Shown: positions 6,512 to 14,811, numbered from the stretch's first letter. The stretch: DNA of 18,056 nt from Candidatus Komeilibacteria bacterium (GCA_016204595.1 JACQKJ010000009.1:1-18056); one strand, 5' to 3'. The notes: generated by a model from the letters alone, not told the origin. Made by a program: numbers and translations.

Positions 6512-9423
6512 CAGTCAAATTCAAGTTGAATGTCAAGAAACTCCGGTGTGCTAAGCGACGAATTACAGTTTGTCATGTCCACCTTGTATTGAAAGTAGCG
6601 CTTGCCCTGCAAATTCGCGACGCCCGCTAGGTTCTGGGTCACGGTCGTTCCTGACCCGCTGTATGGTCCCTCCCAGGAAACGCCCGTATAATCCGGTGTC
6701 GCGCCGCCCGCATTTGTCCCGCGAAATGAAACTGTTAACGTGCAGCCGCTCGGTATTGACTGCGTCCACGTCGCGCGAAGCAGATTTTGGTTCTTGATGG
6801 TCGGATAACTCGTTGTGTCGATCGAGGACGAGATGAGAGAGCCGCTTGCCGCATACCCACCTGCAACAGCAACTGTCGTGAAGCTCCAGCTCGTCGTATC
6901 GGCGATACCGGCATAGTTATTCTGTGCCGCATCCCGCAGTGCTCCCGCGTCAACCTGCACATAGTACTCGGTGCCGTCTGCCAAGGTGACCGACGGATTG
7001 ACGGTAATGGTGTCCGTACCGGTGCCCGTGACCTGTCCCGAAGTAATGTCAATGGTTTCAACCGTGGAATTATCCGAGGTCTTCTTGATGACCACATTGC
7101 CGGTATTCACATTGACGGTTTCACTGAAGGTCATGATAAGGTTCGTGGTAGTTGAAACTCCTGTTGCATTGTCCGCCGGCGACAAGGTCGACACGGTCGG
7201 AGCCGTATTATCAAAGGTAACACTCGTATTCGAAACCTGCGTTGCTGCGTTGCCTGCAGCGTCGGTTGCGTCGAAGGCAAAGGTGTAGACCGTACCGCTC
7301 ACGAGCGATTGTGCACTCGTACACCCATTGGTGGTATCGCTCATGTCAATATTGCTGTGCGCACCGGTGTTCAATGCGGTGCCTTTGAGGGTACACGTAT
7401 GCGGTGATGAGCCATCCGCTGTACCGCTGGTCCTGGTCATGACGATAGAACCGCTGGCGATAGCTTCGCTCAAGGTATAGCTCACATCCGAAGAGCTGGT
7501 GATGCTGTTGATAGTAGCGCCTGTTGCCGGTGCTGTGGAAGAAATGGTAGGTGCCGTAGTGTCAAAGGTAACGCCAGTGTTTGAAACCTGAGTAGCCGCA
7601 TTACCTGCTTTATCGGTCGCGTTGAAGTCGAACGTATACACAGCGCCGTCGATCAACGACTGTGCCTCCGTACATCCGACATCTGTGTCGGTCATATCGA
7701 AGGCAGTATGAGCTCCACTCGTTCGTCCGTCTAAAGTTAACGTACACGTATGCGGTGAAGAGCCATCGGCAGTACCACTCGTTCGGGTCATGACGATAGT
7801 GCCGCTGGTAACGATTTCGCTCAAGGTATAGTTCACATCCGAGGCAGTGGCGATGTCATTGATAGAAGCATTCGTCACCGGAGCGGTGGAAGAGATGGTA
7901 GGCGCGGTGGTGTCAATGACGATGGCCTTGTTTGCCGCAAGGTTGGTTGCGGGCACAAAGTCGGTCATGGCGTTGAGCGCTGCATCCTTGATCGTTCCGG
8001 AGAAGGTTTTGACCGTCAGGTCTGACGAGGTGTCTCCAGCCTGAACCGTGTAGTTACAGGTGCCGGTGGTAGCGGCCGTCACCGTAAAGGTACAGGTCTG
8101 ATCAGTGACACCTGTTTCCAGCTCGACCGTCACGTTGCCTGTCGAGGTGACTGCTTCGGAGAAGGTCACGTCAATATCAATGACCTCGCCGGTGGTAAAG
8201 GAGCCGTTGGCATGGTCCGAGGAAACGTTCGTGATGGTGGGTGGGGTGGTATCGGAATTAAATATTTGAATCTCGGGGACCACCGAGGGCACCGAAGGAA
8301 GGTTGTCGTCGGACTTTATCACGCGAAAACAGTACGCAACTCCGTCCGTGGCGCCGTTATCTTTAAGAGAAAAATCCCAGAGGCCATCCTCATTGTTAGC
8401 GACGGTAGCGACCGTGTTTTGAAAATTATTCAACTCCTCATAGGTCTCGGTCGTTTTCGTATGCCCGTCGGACGGATCATTTGCGTTGACGGTAAGCGTA
8501 GCTCCGTCGGCAGGAGTCGCATTGTCGTTGAACGCAATAACCGTAGCTGCCGTCACGTCGCTCCAGCTCTCGCCGCTGTAGGCAGTATCGCAGGTGCCTG
8601 ATTTTTGCGCGAACTGGAGCGTCATCGGCTCGCTGTTCTGAGCGAGCTGGCTTGCACTTGCCGTCACGTGCATCGTCAGCCGCAGACGAAATGCCTGGCC
8701 GTCCGAGGTCAGCGTGTAAGCCGTATCCTGAGCAGCCAGCGCTGCGCCCACATCCGTCGAATTGGCATTGGTGAACCAGCGATACGACGACATCTTGGCG
8801 TTGGCATTACCCTGCAACGTGGCGTTGAATTCGCTGCATTGGACTGTCTCTCCGGAGCCGATCGTCTTCAAACGTACCCCGCCCTCAAGACCATTGAGCT
8901 GGCTTATCGTCCATGCCGCGCTCGTACGCGGGTTTGTCGTATAGGAAGTCGTATATTCAGTGAAGGTCGTACGGTCGATCGTGACAGCTGTTCCCTCGGT
9001 ATCGGTACTGCCCTCTCGTATGAAGGTCGCCGCCTTCTCGGCAGCGCCGCCTCCGCTTGGCGCTTTGCAGGTCATGGTAACGTCAACCTGCTGGACAAAA
9101 GCTGTGGTCCCCGGGTTCGTAAGAGTTTCCGTATCCATTTCTTCATCGACCCCGGTAGATATATAGGTGGAAGAGCTACCATCTGTCAGAGCGCCGTAGT
9201 GTGTCGCAGCTCCGGTCACATCCCACTCCTGGTACGTGCCTGCACCGTCAGGAGTTATAACTTCACCGACTGCATATGTTTTTTCGACGTTCGGAGGGAA
9301 CGGTGTTCCCAAGTTCAGCTGCGGTCTGCCGATGAAAAGCCACAGTGCCATGAAGGTAAGCATGACTCCGTATTCGGTAAGCCGGACCAGGATATAATAA
9401 TTTTTCCTCAGTACTCTTTTCAT
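6511..9423 (-). CDS. Large Ig-like repeat surface protein
   Basis: A 970-residue protein with an N-terminal membrane helix or signal anchor (about 17-32) preceded by basic residues. It has no G|F(T/S)LIE prepilin motif. The rest is almost all beta-sandwich sequence. Residues about 60-270 look like a jelly-roll-type domain of unknown role, and about 270-390 is a Cys-containing domain. An Ig-like unit follows from DTTPPTITNV (about 391-503), then two tandem 117-residue Ig-like repeats (504-620 and 621-737). A Big_5/SbsA-type Ig domain follows (PTVSTLSPADNATGVSTTT, about 742-851), then a C-terminal beta domain with two Cys (about 857-970). Such proteins are cell-surface stalks or adhesins. The ATG lies 2 nt after the PilV-like stop and the gene sits among pilin genes, so it probably works with the pilus; whether it is assembled into it is not shown. 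No ribosome-binding site is obvious. Confidence 0.75.
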   Translation of the reverse strand: MKRVLRKNYYILVRLTEYGVMLTFMALWLFIGRPQLNLGTPFPPNVEKTYAVGEVITPDGAGTYQEWDVTGAATHYGALTDGSSSTYISTGVDEEMDTETLTNPGTTAFVQQVDVTMTCKAPSGGGAAEKAATFIREGSTDTEGTAVTIDRTTFTEYTTSYTTNPRTSAAWTISQLNGLEGGVRLKTIGSGETVQCSEFNATLQGNANAKMSSYRWFTNANSTDVGAALAAQDTAYTLTSDGQAFRLRLTMHVTASASQLAQNSEPMTLQFAQKSGTCDTAYSGESWSDVTAATVIAFNDNATPADGATLTVNANDPSDGHTKTTETYEELNNFQNTVATVANNEDGLWDFSLKDNGATDGVAYCFRVIKSDDNLPSVPSVVPEIQIFNSDTTPPTITNVSSDHANGSFTTGEVIDIDVTFSEAVTSTGNVTVELETGVTDQTCTFTVTAATTGTCNYTVQAGDTSSDLTVKTFSGTIKDAALNAMTDFVPATNLAANKAIVIDTTAPTISSTAPVTNASINDIATASDVNYTLSEIVTSGTIVMTRTSGTADGSSPHTCTLTLDGRTSGAHTAFDMTDTDVGCTEAQSLIDGAVYTFDFNATDKAGNAATQVSNTGVTFDTTAPTISSTAPATGATINSITSSSDVSYTLSEAIASGSIVMTRTSGTADGSSPHTCTLKGTALNTGAHSNIDMSDTTNGCTSAQSLVSGTVYTFAFDATDAAGNAATQVSNTSVTFDNTAPTVSTLSPADNATGVSTTTNLIMTFSETVNVNTGNVVIKKTSDNSTVETIDITSGQVTGTGTDTITVNPSVTLADGTEYYVQVDAGALRDAAQNNYAGIADTTSWSFTTVAVAGGYAASGSLISSSIDTTSYPTIKNQNLLRATWTQSIPSGCTLTVSFRGTNAGGATPDYTGVSWEGPYSGSGTTVTQNLAGVANLQGKRYFQYKVDMTNCNSSLSTPEFLDIQLEFD
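7213..7914 (-). repeat. Two tandem 351-bp coding repeats (Ig-like units)
   Basis: Two adjacent units of exactly 351 bp (7564-7914, then 7213-7563 in reading order) encode 117-residue Ig-like repeats running from DTTAPTISSTAP to an SNTxVTF end. By hand alignment, 84 of 117 residues match (about 72%). Each repeat has one Cys in HTCTL and one in GCTxAQSL, which could form one disulfide per unit. This shows recent in-gene duplication and is a likely site for copy-number variation. Confidence 0.9.
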
Positions 9424-9425
9424 GG

Positions 9426-10022
9426 TTATGTGCTGCTCGCGAGCTTCAGTTCGCCTGTAACAGTCATGCCATTCATGGTGGTTGAGGAGTAGTAATTATT
9501 CGTGCCTGAGGTCCAAATATTCGTACCTGTGGTCCCGCTCCAATCGGTTTGCGACATGCGGTAGGCCTCCCAATTGGTAACGTATGTTTCGAGGACATAG
9601 TCGGCTACTCCGGTCGCGCTTATCGTGACAACGATCTTTTTTGTGGAGGGATCGTCGGTGCCTCCGCTCGAGACGATCACGCCTGACGAATTGCGCTGCA
9701 CCGTCGTGATCGCGATCGCCCGCGTGAATGAACCGCGCGTTTCGGTCCCGGATGCGATAACCCAGTCCCCATTTGAATCCCGATACGTTTTTTTGTTGGA
9801 ACCGTCGTCATTATCGTCCAGTTGCGTCCACGAACGCTCCTTTATGATCTCAAGGGCTTCCAGTCCCTCGCGCCCGAAACGTTCCATCTCCCTGCTGTTG
9901 CTCGACCCGCTGAACGGTCCGCCGATAAAAAAGGTGACGCCTGCAATGAGCGCTACGAAAATCCCTATCGCGATGATAAGTTCAATGAGTGAAAATCCAT
10001 TCGACTGTGTGCTCAGCTTCAT
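9426..10022 (-). CDS. PilV/GspI-like minor pilin
   Basis: A 198-residue prepilin. The leader MKLSTQSNG is followed by cleavage at G9|F10 and the helix FSLIELIIAIGIFVALIAGV, with Glu at mature position 5. The region after the helix (REGLEALEIIKERSW) resembles PilV/GspI-type pilins, where a conserved Ala/Arg-rich helix is followed by a small beta-sheet domain. The chosen ATG lies 1 nt after the stop of the LamG pilin gene; a longer frame begins at a GTG inside that gene and is less likely. The stop is 2 nt before the Ig-repeat gene. It has no inserted module and no inverted repeat at its leader, unlike three of its neighbours. Likely a minor pilin of the priming or tip complex. Confidence 0.82.
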   Translation of the reverse strand: MKLSTQSNGFSLIELIIAIGIFVALIAGVTFFIGGPFSGSSNSREMERFGREGLEALEIIKERSWTQLDDNDDGSNKKTYRDSNGDWVIASGTETRGSFTRAIAITTVQRNSSGVIVSSGGTDDPSTKKIVVTISATGVADYVLETYVTNWEAYRMSQTDWSGTTGTNIWTSGTNNYYSSTTMNGMTVTGELKLASST

Positions 10023-10023
10023 A

Positions 10024-11202
10024 TTAATCGCTATTCTCAATGACTTCGGCCGCACCGTCTGTATAGAGGCGTACCGTGGACGTTGCGCTGCCGTTGATTA
10101 TGTAGATGTCCGTGCTGACTCTCTCGCTCGCGGTCGGGGCTGTGGGCCCGGTGGTTGTATATATCTGATCTATTTCGGGTGCTGATAAGGCCCTATTAAA
10201 AATCATCACCTCATCCAAATAGCCGTTAAGAAAAAGTGTATAAGTCGGAGCATAACCAAATGTAAGATTCGAAAGCTGCGTACCCCTGGTTCCGCAGCTC
10301 AAGTCATTCACATCAACAACATTATCTATGTACATCACCCCGGTGGTCCCGGAACACGTGTATGCAACATGATGCCATGAAGTGGTATCAGGGATACCAT
10401 TGTTCGAATACAACTCTTGAGGGACGTCGGTATCTGAGTAAAAGAATAATCTACTTTCAAATATGCCAAAAAGGAAATCAAGGGGATTCCCATCACCACT
10501 CTTGGTCACGAAGCCCGCATAATCGGTGGCAGCTAATTTGACCCACGCGGAAATCGTAATATCGCCGGGAAAATTCAGACTGGTGCCGGCAATAGGCGAT
10601 TGTGCCAAGCTCACATTGTATAAAAAGCAATCAGATGACATTGCACAGGTCGAGGTCACATACGTAAGCGCTATGGTATTGACCGTTGGTGTTGAATTGC
10701 TGGCTACATCAACCGTCGTGCTCGCAGTAAAAGGCCAATAGCCGACCAGCCCGTGCGGCAACCCATACTGGCTCTTCACGAACCCGGTGCGTTTATTGAA
10801 GTACAGATCAGTGTCATCAAGAGCCCCGAATCGATTCCTGTTTGATAAAATGAACGTCTGGTCATAGCTCGTATCACGGCCGCTGAAGACGGTGCCTTTG
10901 AAAAGCACCGCGCAATCGACCGTCGTCGTCGAGCCGCAATCGTCCGTGCCGTCATCAACCAAGTGAATGCCCCAATGATCATTATCACGGTTGCCCGCGG
11001 CATTCGATTGGGCGATACCCAGTAAATTCACCAGACCTTCCGCATCGTTCGCCGTCGTGTCACCGGAGGTGAAGGTGTCGAAAAAACGAGGAATAGTGAA
11101 AGCCATGACCACGATAATGATCGTTATGACGATCACGAATTCAAGAAGAGTAAATCCAGCACCACTTTTTAGCTTTGGTCTCTTTCGGGTGTATATCGAC
11201 AT
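10024..11202 (-). CDS. GspH/FimT-like minor pilin with inserted LamG domain
   Basis: A 392-residue prepilin starting at the ATG at 11202 (MSIYTRKRPKLKSGAG|FTLLE, cleavage G16|F17, Glu at mature position 5). A longer frame opens at a TTG at 11274 and is not preferred. After the helix, residues about 40-145 match a FimT/GspH-like pilin body. A LamG/concanavalin-type module follows: GLVGYWPFTAS (151-161), ISAWVKL (217-223), WHHVAYT (276-282) and LDEVMIFNRALSAPEI (329-344). The last 35 residues or so (STDIYIINGSATSTVRLYTD) look like the end strands of the GspH sheet, so the lectin-like module seems to be inserted within the pilin fold. LamG domains often bind glycans or proteins, so this is a likely tip adhesin (inference). 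An 18-bp repeat overlaps its leader. Confidence 0.83.
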   Translation of the reverse strand: MSIYTRKRPKLKSGAGFTLLEFVIVITIIIVVMAFTIPRFFDTFTSGDTTANDAEGLVNLLGIAQSNAAGNRDNDHWGIHLVDDGTDDCGSTTTVDCAVLFKGTVFSGRDTSYDQTFILSNRNRFGALDDTDLYFNKRTGFVKSQYGLPHGLVGYWPFTASTTVDVASNSTPTVNTIALTYVTSTCAMSSDCFLYNVSLAQSPIAGTSLNFPGDITISAWVKLAATDYAGFVTKSGDGNPLDFLFGIFESRLFFYSDTDVPQELYSNNGIPDTTSWHHVAYTCSGTTGVMYIDNVVDVNDLSCGTRGTQLSNLTFGYAPTYTLFLNGYLDEVMIFNRALSAPEIDQIYTTTGPTAPTASERVSTDIYIINGSATSTVRLYTDGAAEVIENSD

Positions 11203-11266
11203 AGCATCAATCAGCATCATGCTTCTAAAAAATATGCGTGATTCATCATAAAAAGTGGTGCTGGAT
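11154..11266 (-). repeat. 18-bp inverted repeat spanning the start of the LamG pilin gene
   Basis: ATCCAGCACCACTTTTTA (plus 11154-11171) and its exact reverse complement TAAAAAGTGGTGCTGGAT (plus 11249-11266) enclose a 77-nt loop. The inner arm lies within codons of the leader (minus strand: KSGAG, ending at the first T of the Phe codon of the G16|F17 cleavage site). The other arm is in the 96-bp gap after pilC. The ATG at 11202 lies in the loop. As RNA the arms would form an 18-bp stem enclosing the translation start. As DNA the region could be an invertible segment or a small palindromic insertion. Confidence 0.85.
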
Positions 11267-11298
11267 GAACCCAATCTCTGTCCCGATAACGTTGCATC

Positions 11299-12507
11299 TT
11301 ATCTTCGAATGCCGCCTGTTAACTGGTAGATTGGCGAGATGATCGCCATAGCGATGAATCCTACCAAGAGCCCGATGACAATCAGGAGCGCCGGCTCCAG
11401 GATGGTTGAGAGGTTCTTGGAAAGTGCGTCAAGCTCATCCTCAAAAAACTCGGCAAGATACGCGAAGGTCTCGGATAGACTCCCCGACACTTCACCGACC
11501 TTCAACATGCGCGTCACGATGGCAGGGAAAAAAGCGGGATACCGGCTCAATGCCTCCGACAACGGTATGCCCCGCCTCACTTCGGTCAACGCATACCCGA
11601 TACGCTGGTGGTACAATGCGTTGTTCGTAGCACGCGTCATGATCTCAAGCGACTCGTCGATGGTCATACCTCCTTCAAGCATCAGATTCATCGACCTGCA
11701 AAAATTCGCCAGATTTGAAATTTTGCTGAAACTGCGCATGATCGGCAGGTGTAAAACAGCCCAATGGATCACGATCTTCGTCCGACTGATCTTGTTCAAG
11801 AACGCTGTCAGAACGATAAGCCCCGCAAACCCCAACAGCGCTCCATACCAATAACGCTCGAACAGATCGGCTGCCCAAATGAACACGCGCGTCGCGAACG
11901 GTATGTCCACATGCAACGATTTGAAGAAAACCAACAGCTTTGGAAGGATCACTACGGCGAGCGTGATACCCATGCCTGCCAGAGCGAACAACACGATGGC
12001 GGGGTACATCATCGCAGAACGCACCTTGGAGGTCAGATCGTGATCTTTTTTGAGCTTGACGGCGAGATTGACGAGATTCTTCTCGAATGATCCGCTCTTT
12101 TCTCCGACACGGATCATATTGACGAAGAATTCATTGAACGTATAAGGGAACAGTGATAATCCATCGGAAAGCAGGCTCCCCTTCTTCACCAACTCGATGA
12201 GACGATGCAAGATCGCCTTCATTCTGCCAGTGGCGCTATCATACAGCGCCTCAAGCGATTCATCCAAAAGCATGCCCGACTTGATCATAAGCGAAAGATG
12301 CTTCACAAAAAGCATTTTTTCTTTTAACGGCACGACACCGACGTCTCCAATGCGCATCTTCTGGTAACGCTCCCGTACCGACTCCAAAAGCAGCACATCA
12401 TATCCCTGCTGGAGAAGGGACAGCCGCGCTTGCTTGACGCTATCTGCCTCGATCATCCCCTGAAGGAGATTCTTTGATTTATCGAGTACCTGGTATCGAA
12501 ACTCCAT
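11299..12507 (-). CDS. pilC: Type IV pilus inner-membrane platform protein PilC
   Basis: A 402-residue protein of the PilC/GspF family, the usual family length. It has two T2SSF domains (about 65-190 and 265-390), each with the typical glycine motif: VGEKSGS (134-140) and VGEVSGS (337-343). Three membrane segments lie near 168-195, 219-237 and 370-396, the last in the typical EPALLIVIG...FIAMAIISPIYQL end. PilC sits in the membrane at the pilus base and is turned by the PilB ATPase to add pilin subunits. The gene starts 28 nt after the pilB stop with no strong ribosome-binding site. It is followed by a 96-bp gap containing one arm of the inverted repeat. Confidence 0.95.
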   Translation of the reverse strand: MEFRYQVLDKSKNLLQGMIEADSVKQARLSLLQQGYDVLLLESVRERYQKMRIGDVGVVPLKEKMLFVKHLSLMIKSGMLLDESLEALYDSATGRMKAILHRLIELVKKGSLLSDGLSLFPYTFNEFFVNMIRVGEKSGSFEKNLVNLAVKLKKDHDLTSKVRSAMMYPAIVLFALAGMGITLAVVILPKLLVFFKSLHVDIPFATRVFIWAADLFERYWYGALLGFAGLIVLTAFLNKISRTKIVIHWAVLHLPIMRSFSKISNLANFCRSMNLMLEGGMTIDESLEIMTRATNNALYHQRIGYALTEVRRGIPLSEALSRYPAFFPAIVTRMLKVGEVSGSLSETFAYLAEFFEDELDALSKNLSTILEPALLIVIGLLVGFIAMAIISPIYQLTGGIRR

Positions 12508-12535
12508 ATACTATTGCTCGTACGATAGTCGTTAC

Positions 12536-14209
12536 TTATCCTTTTACGACACGCACGATCTCCTCGACGGTCGTTTTGCCAGTGAACACTTTTTCAAGAC
12601 CATCCTCTATCATGGTGATCATACCGTGCTTTCGAGCAGACCCACGTATACGATCGGAATCGGCTTTATTGATGACCAACTGGCGGATCTCGTCATTCAT
12701 CTCGAGCACTTCGAATATCCCGACGCGTCCCTGATAGCCCGTATGCTGGCAGGAGTTGTCGCCTTTGCCTTTATAGACGCGCGCCTGCCCCTGATACACA
12801 TATTTGCTGACGTCCACCTCTGCTCCGAAGAGCGTGCGTAATTCATCTTCGGAAATGCTGTAGCTCGTGATGCACTTGGTACAGATCCGGCGCACGAGGC
12901 GCTGTCCTATGATGATGTCGATCGTGGACGCGACAAGGAACGGTTCAACATGCATATCGTAGAGACGGGGCAAGGCGGTGGCTGCGTCATTGGTATGGAG
13001 CGTCGAAAGCACCAGATGCCCGGTCATTGCTGAATTGATGGCGATAGAGGCGGTCTCTTCATCGCGAATCTCTCCGACCATGATGATGTCGGGATCCTGA
13101 CGCAGCAGGGAACGCAGACCGCTCGCGAACGTAAGGTTCGTTTTCGGATTCACCTGGATCTGATTCATCCCTTCCAGATAGTACTCGACCGGGTCCTCGA
13201 TCGTCGAAATATTGACCTCGCGGCTGCTCACCAATCGTAACAAGCTATAGAGCGTCGTCGTTTTACCGCTGCCGGTCGGTCCGGTGGAGAGGATCATGCC
13301 ATGCGGTTTCGCGACGGCGTTCTTGACTATCTGCAGGTCATGCGAGCTTAACCCCAGTTCTTCAAGCGAGTTCAGTCTGGAATCCGGCGTCAGCAAGCGC
13401 ATGACGACCTTTTCACCCTGCGTGATCGGAAGTATCGAAACGCGGATATCAAGTTCCTGTTTTTCGATCTCCATGGTCATCTTACCGTCTTGCGCGGAAC
13501 GATGCTCGTCAGTGCGTAATTTACTGAGTATCTTTATGCGGGTCACGATAAGCTCGAGAATCGAAAGCGGCAGGGTCAGGACATCATGCAGAATGCCGTC
13601 TATGCGGAACCTGACCTGGACGTCTTCCTTGTGCGGTTCGATATGTATATCGGACGCCCGATTATGAAAAGCGTACTCGATAAGGGTATCTACTATCTTG
13701 ATGATGGAAACATCCTCCGCTCGCGCTCCTTTGGCCTTCAACACGTTTATCTTGATGACATCCTCGAAATGCGATTTTATGTCGACGCGGTACTGGCCAA
13801 GCGCAGACCTGATAAGGAATTCGGGACTGTAATACACCCGTATCCGGTCGCCTGTTTTCTTTTCAAGCATCTTCACGAACTCATAATCTTCCGGGTCAGC
13901 CAGGGCGACCTGCAGCCCTTCCGCGTCCCGTTTGAACGCGATCGCCAGTTTCTTCGCAGCGACGATCTCCGGAATGATATGCAAAATCTCAGAGGGGACG
14001 CTTTCTTTGCGCAGATCGACGAACTTGACCTTATACAACGTCGCGATGAGCTGCCCAAGCTGGTCCGGTTTCACGACATTGCGCTCGATAAGAACATCCG
14101 AGACCTGCCGGTTCTCCTGCGACGCTATCTTTTTGACCTCAGCAAGGACATCCTCCGTCGCGAGACCGACCTTCTGCACCATTTCGATGATCTGTTGTTC
14201 AGTTATCAT
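12536..14209 (-). CDS. pilB: Type IV pilus assembly ATPase PilB
   Basis: A 557-residue cytoplasmic hexameric ATPase that powers pilus extension. It has an N-terminal T2SSE_N/MshEN-like domain (about 1-145), then the core with Walker A GPTGSGKTT (310-318), Asp box TIEDPVEY (336-343), Walker B DIIMVGEIRD (374-383) and His box HLVLSTLHTN (398-407). The C-terminal zinc motif is incomplete: C443 and C446 are present, but the usual GCxxC of the second pair reads GDNSC, leaving Asp484 and Cys487. The ATG (MITEQQ) overlaps the response regulator's stop by 4 nt (ATGA); a longer TTG-started frame is less likely. Whole-motif conservation and adjacency to pilC fit PilB rather than the retraction ATPase PilT, which lacks the N-terminal domain. 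It could also be named GspE-like. Confidence 0.95.
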   Translation of the reverse strand: MITEQQIIEMVQKVGLATEDVLAEVKKIASQENRQVSDVLIERNVVKPDQLGQLIATLYKVKFVDLRKESVPSEILHIIPEIVAAKKLAIAFKRDAEGLQVALADPEDYEFVKMLEKKTGDRIRVYYSPEFLIRSALGQYRVDIKSHFEDVIKINVLKAKGARAEDVSIIKIVDTLIEYAFHNRASDIHIEPHKEDVQVRFRIDGILHDVLTLPLSILELIVTRIKILSKLRTDEHRSAQDGKMTMEIEKQELDIRVSILPITQGEKVVMRLLTPDSRLNSLEELGLSSHDLQIVKNAVAKPHGMILSTGPTGSGKTTTLYSLLRLVSSREVNISTIEDPVEYYLEGMNQIQVNPKTNLTFASGLRSLLRQDPDIIMVGEIRDEETASIAINSAMTGHLVLSTLHTNDAATALPRLYDMHVEPFLVASTIDIIIGQRLVRRICTKCITSYSISEDELRTLFGAEVDVSKYVYQGQARVYKGKGDNSCQHTGYQGRVGIFEVLEMNDEIRQLVINKADSDRIRGSARKHGMITMIEDGLEKVFTGKTTVEEIVRVVKG

Positions 14210-14811
14210 GGGTATTGTTGCGCTCCGCAATTAGGGCAGAATTTTGCATGTGCTGATAATTTATATCCGCAGCTTGAGCAAAAATTTTTACCGCTCGCGG
14301 ACGGGGCTTTTTGTTGCTGTTCCGGCGCAGCGTCGGTGCTTGCCTGTGTCTTCTGCTGTTTGCGCTGCGCAAGCTCCTCCGTCAGCGTACCAGTTCCTTT
14401 TGTAGCCGCGCCGGGTACTGTGCGCTGTTTGGTTGATACAGCGTGAAGGTGGTAATTGATTTTTTCCGAAATAATATCCAGCGTCGTATTGTCCTTGACC
14501 AGATATTCGACCGCACCAAGATCCAGAGCGCGCTTTTGGTCTTCGCTTTGACCAAGATTCGAAAGGACGATCACCGGTATCGCTCTGGTTTCCTCGAAAC
14601 GCTGCAGATCGGAAAGAACCTCGAACCCGTTCTTTTTCGGCATGATAAGGTCCAGAATGAGCAGGTCCGGGTGCACTTCCGCGACTTTCTGCAGACCCTC
14701 TTCTCCGTCCGCAGCAAGATGGACCTCAAAACCTTTCTCGGTCAATTCGGTCTGATAGACCTTGCGCAAGAAATTATCGTCATCAATAAATAAAACCCTT
14801 CCCTTGCTCAT
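14206..14811 (-). CDS. Response regulator with C-terminal zinc ribbon
   Basis: A 201-residue protein. Residues 1-122 are a receiver (REC) domain with acidic D10, D11 and D12, phosphoacceptor D54 (LDLIMP), S84 and K106. A Gln/Ala/Thr-rich flexible linker follows (about 125-175), then a compact zinc ribbon with C178-x2-C181 and C192-x2-C195. There is no DNA-binding helix-turn-helix, so the output is likely through protein binding. Its start overlaps the cheA stop by 4 nt (ATGA) and its stop overlaps the pilB start by 4 nt, so it is translationally coupled to both the kinase and the pilus ATPase. The simplest reading is that it is the CheY-like output of the array and acts on PilB or the pilus base (inference). 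Confidence 0.88.
   Translation of the reverse strand: MSKGRVLFIDDDNFLRKVYQTELTEKGFEVHLAADGEEGLQKVAEVHPDLLILDLIMPKKNGFEVLSDLQRFEETRAIPVIVLSNLGQSEDQKRALDLGAVEYLVKDNTTLDIISEKINYHLHAVSTKQRTVPGAATKGTGTLTEELAQRKQQKTQASTDAAPEQQQKAPSASGKNFCSSCGYKLSAHAKFCPNCGAQQYP

Noticed and set aside
7213..7914. Possible CRISPR-like or phage tail repeat
   Set aside because: Only two long units (351 bp) in frame within a protein; this is domain duplication, not a spacer array.
8605..9492. Plus-strand frame opposite the Ig-repeat gene
   Set aside because: Arg/Cys-rich shadow; the minus strand encodes recognisable beta-repeat protein.
11203..11274. Longer TTG start for the LamG pilin
   Set aside because: It would add 24 residues before a normal prepilin leader and run through the repeat arm; the ATG at 11202 gives a typical 16-residue leader.
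11217..11297. Short minus-strand frame of 26 codons (MQRYRDRDWVHPAPLF...) between pilC and the LamG pilin
   Set aside because: Too short and without a ribosome-binding site; it overlaps the inverted repeat and is better explained as non-coding leader. It was considered as a transposase fragment, but no motif supports that.
12536..14209. Type II secretion ATPase GspE instead of PilB
   Set aside because: The families are close, but the neighbours are pilins, PilC, a PilM-like protein and a Che array, with no secretin or other Gsp-only genes.
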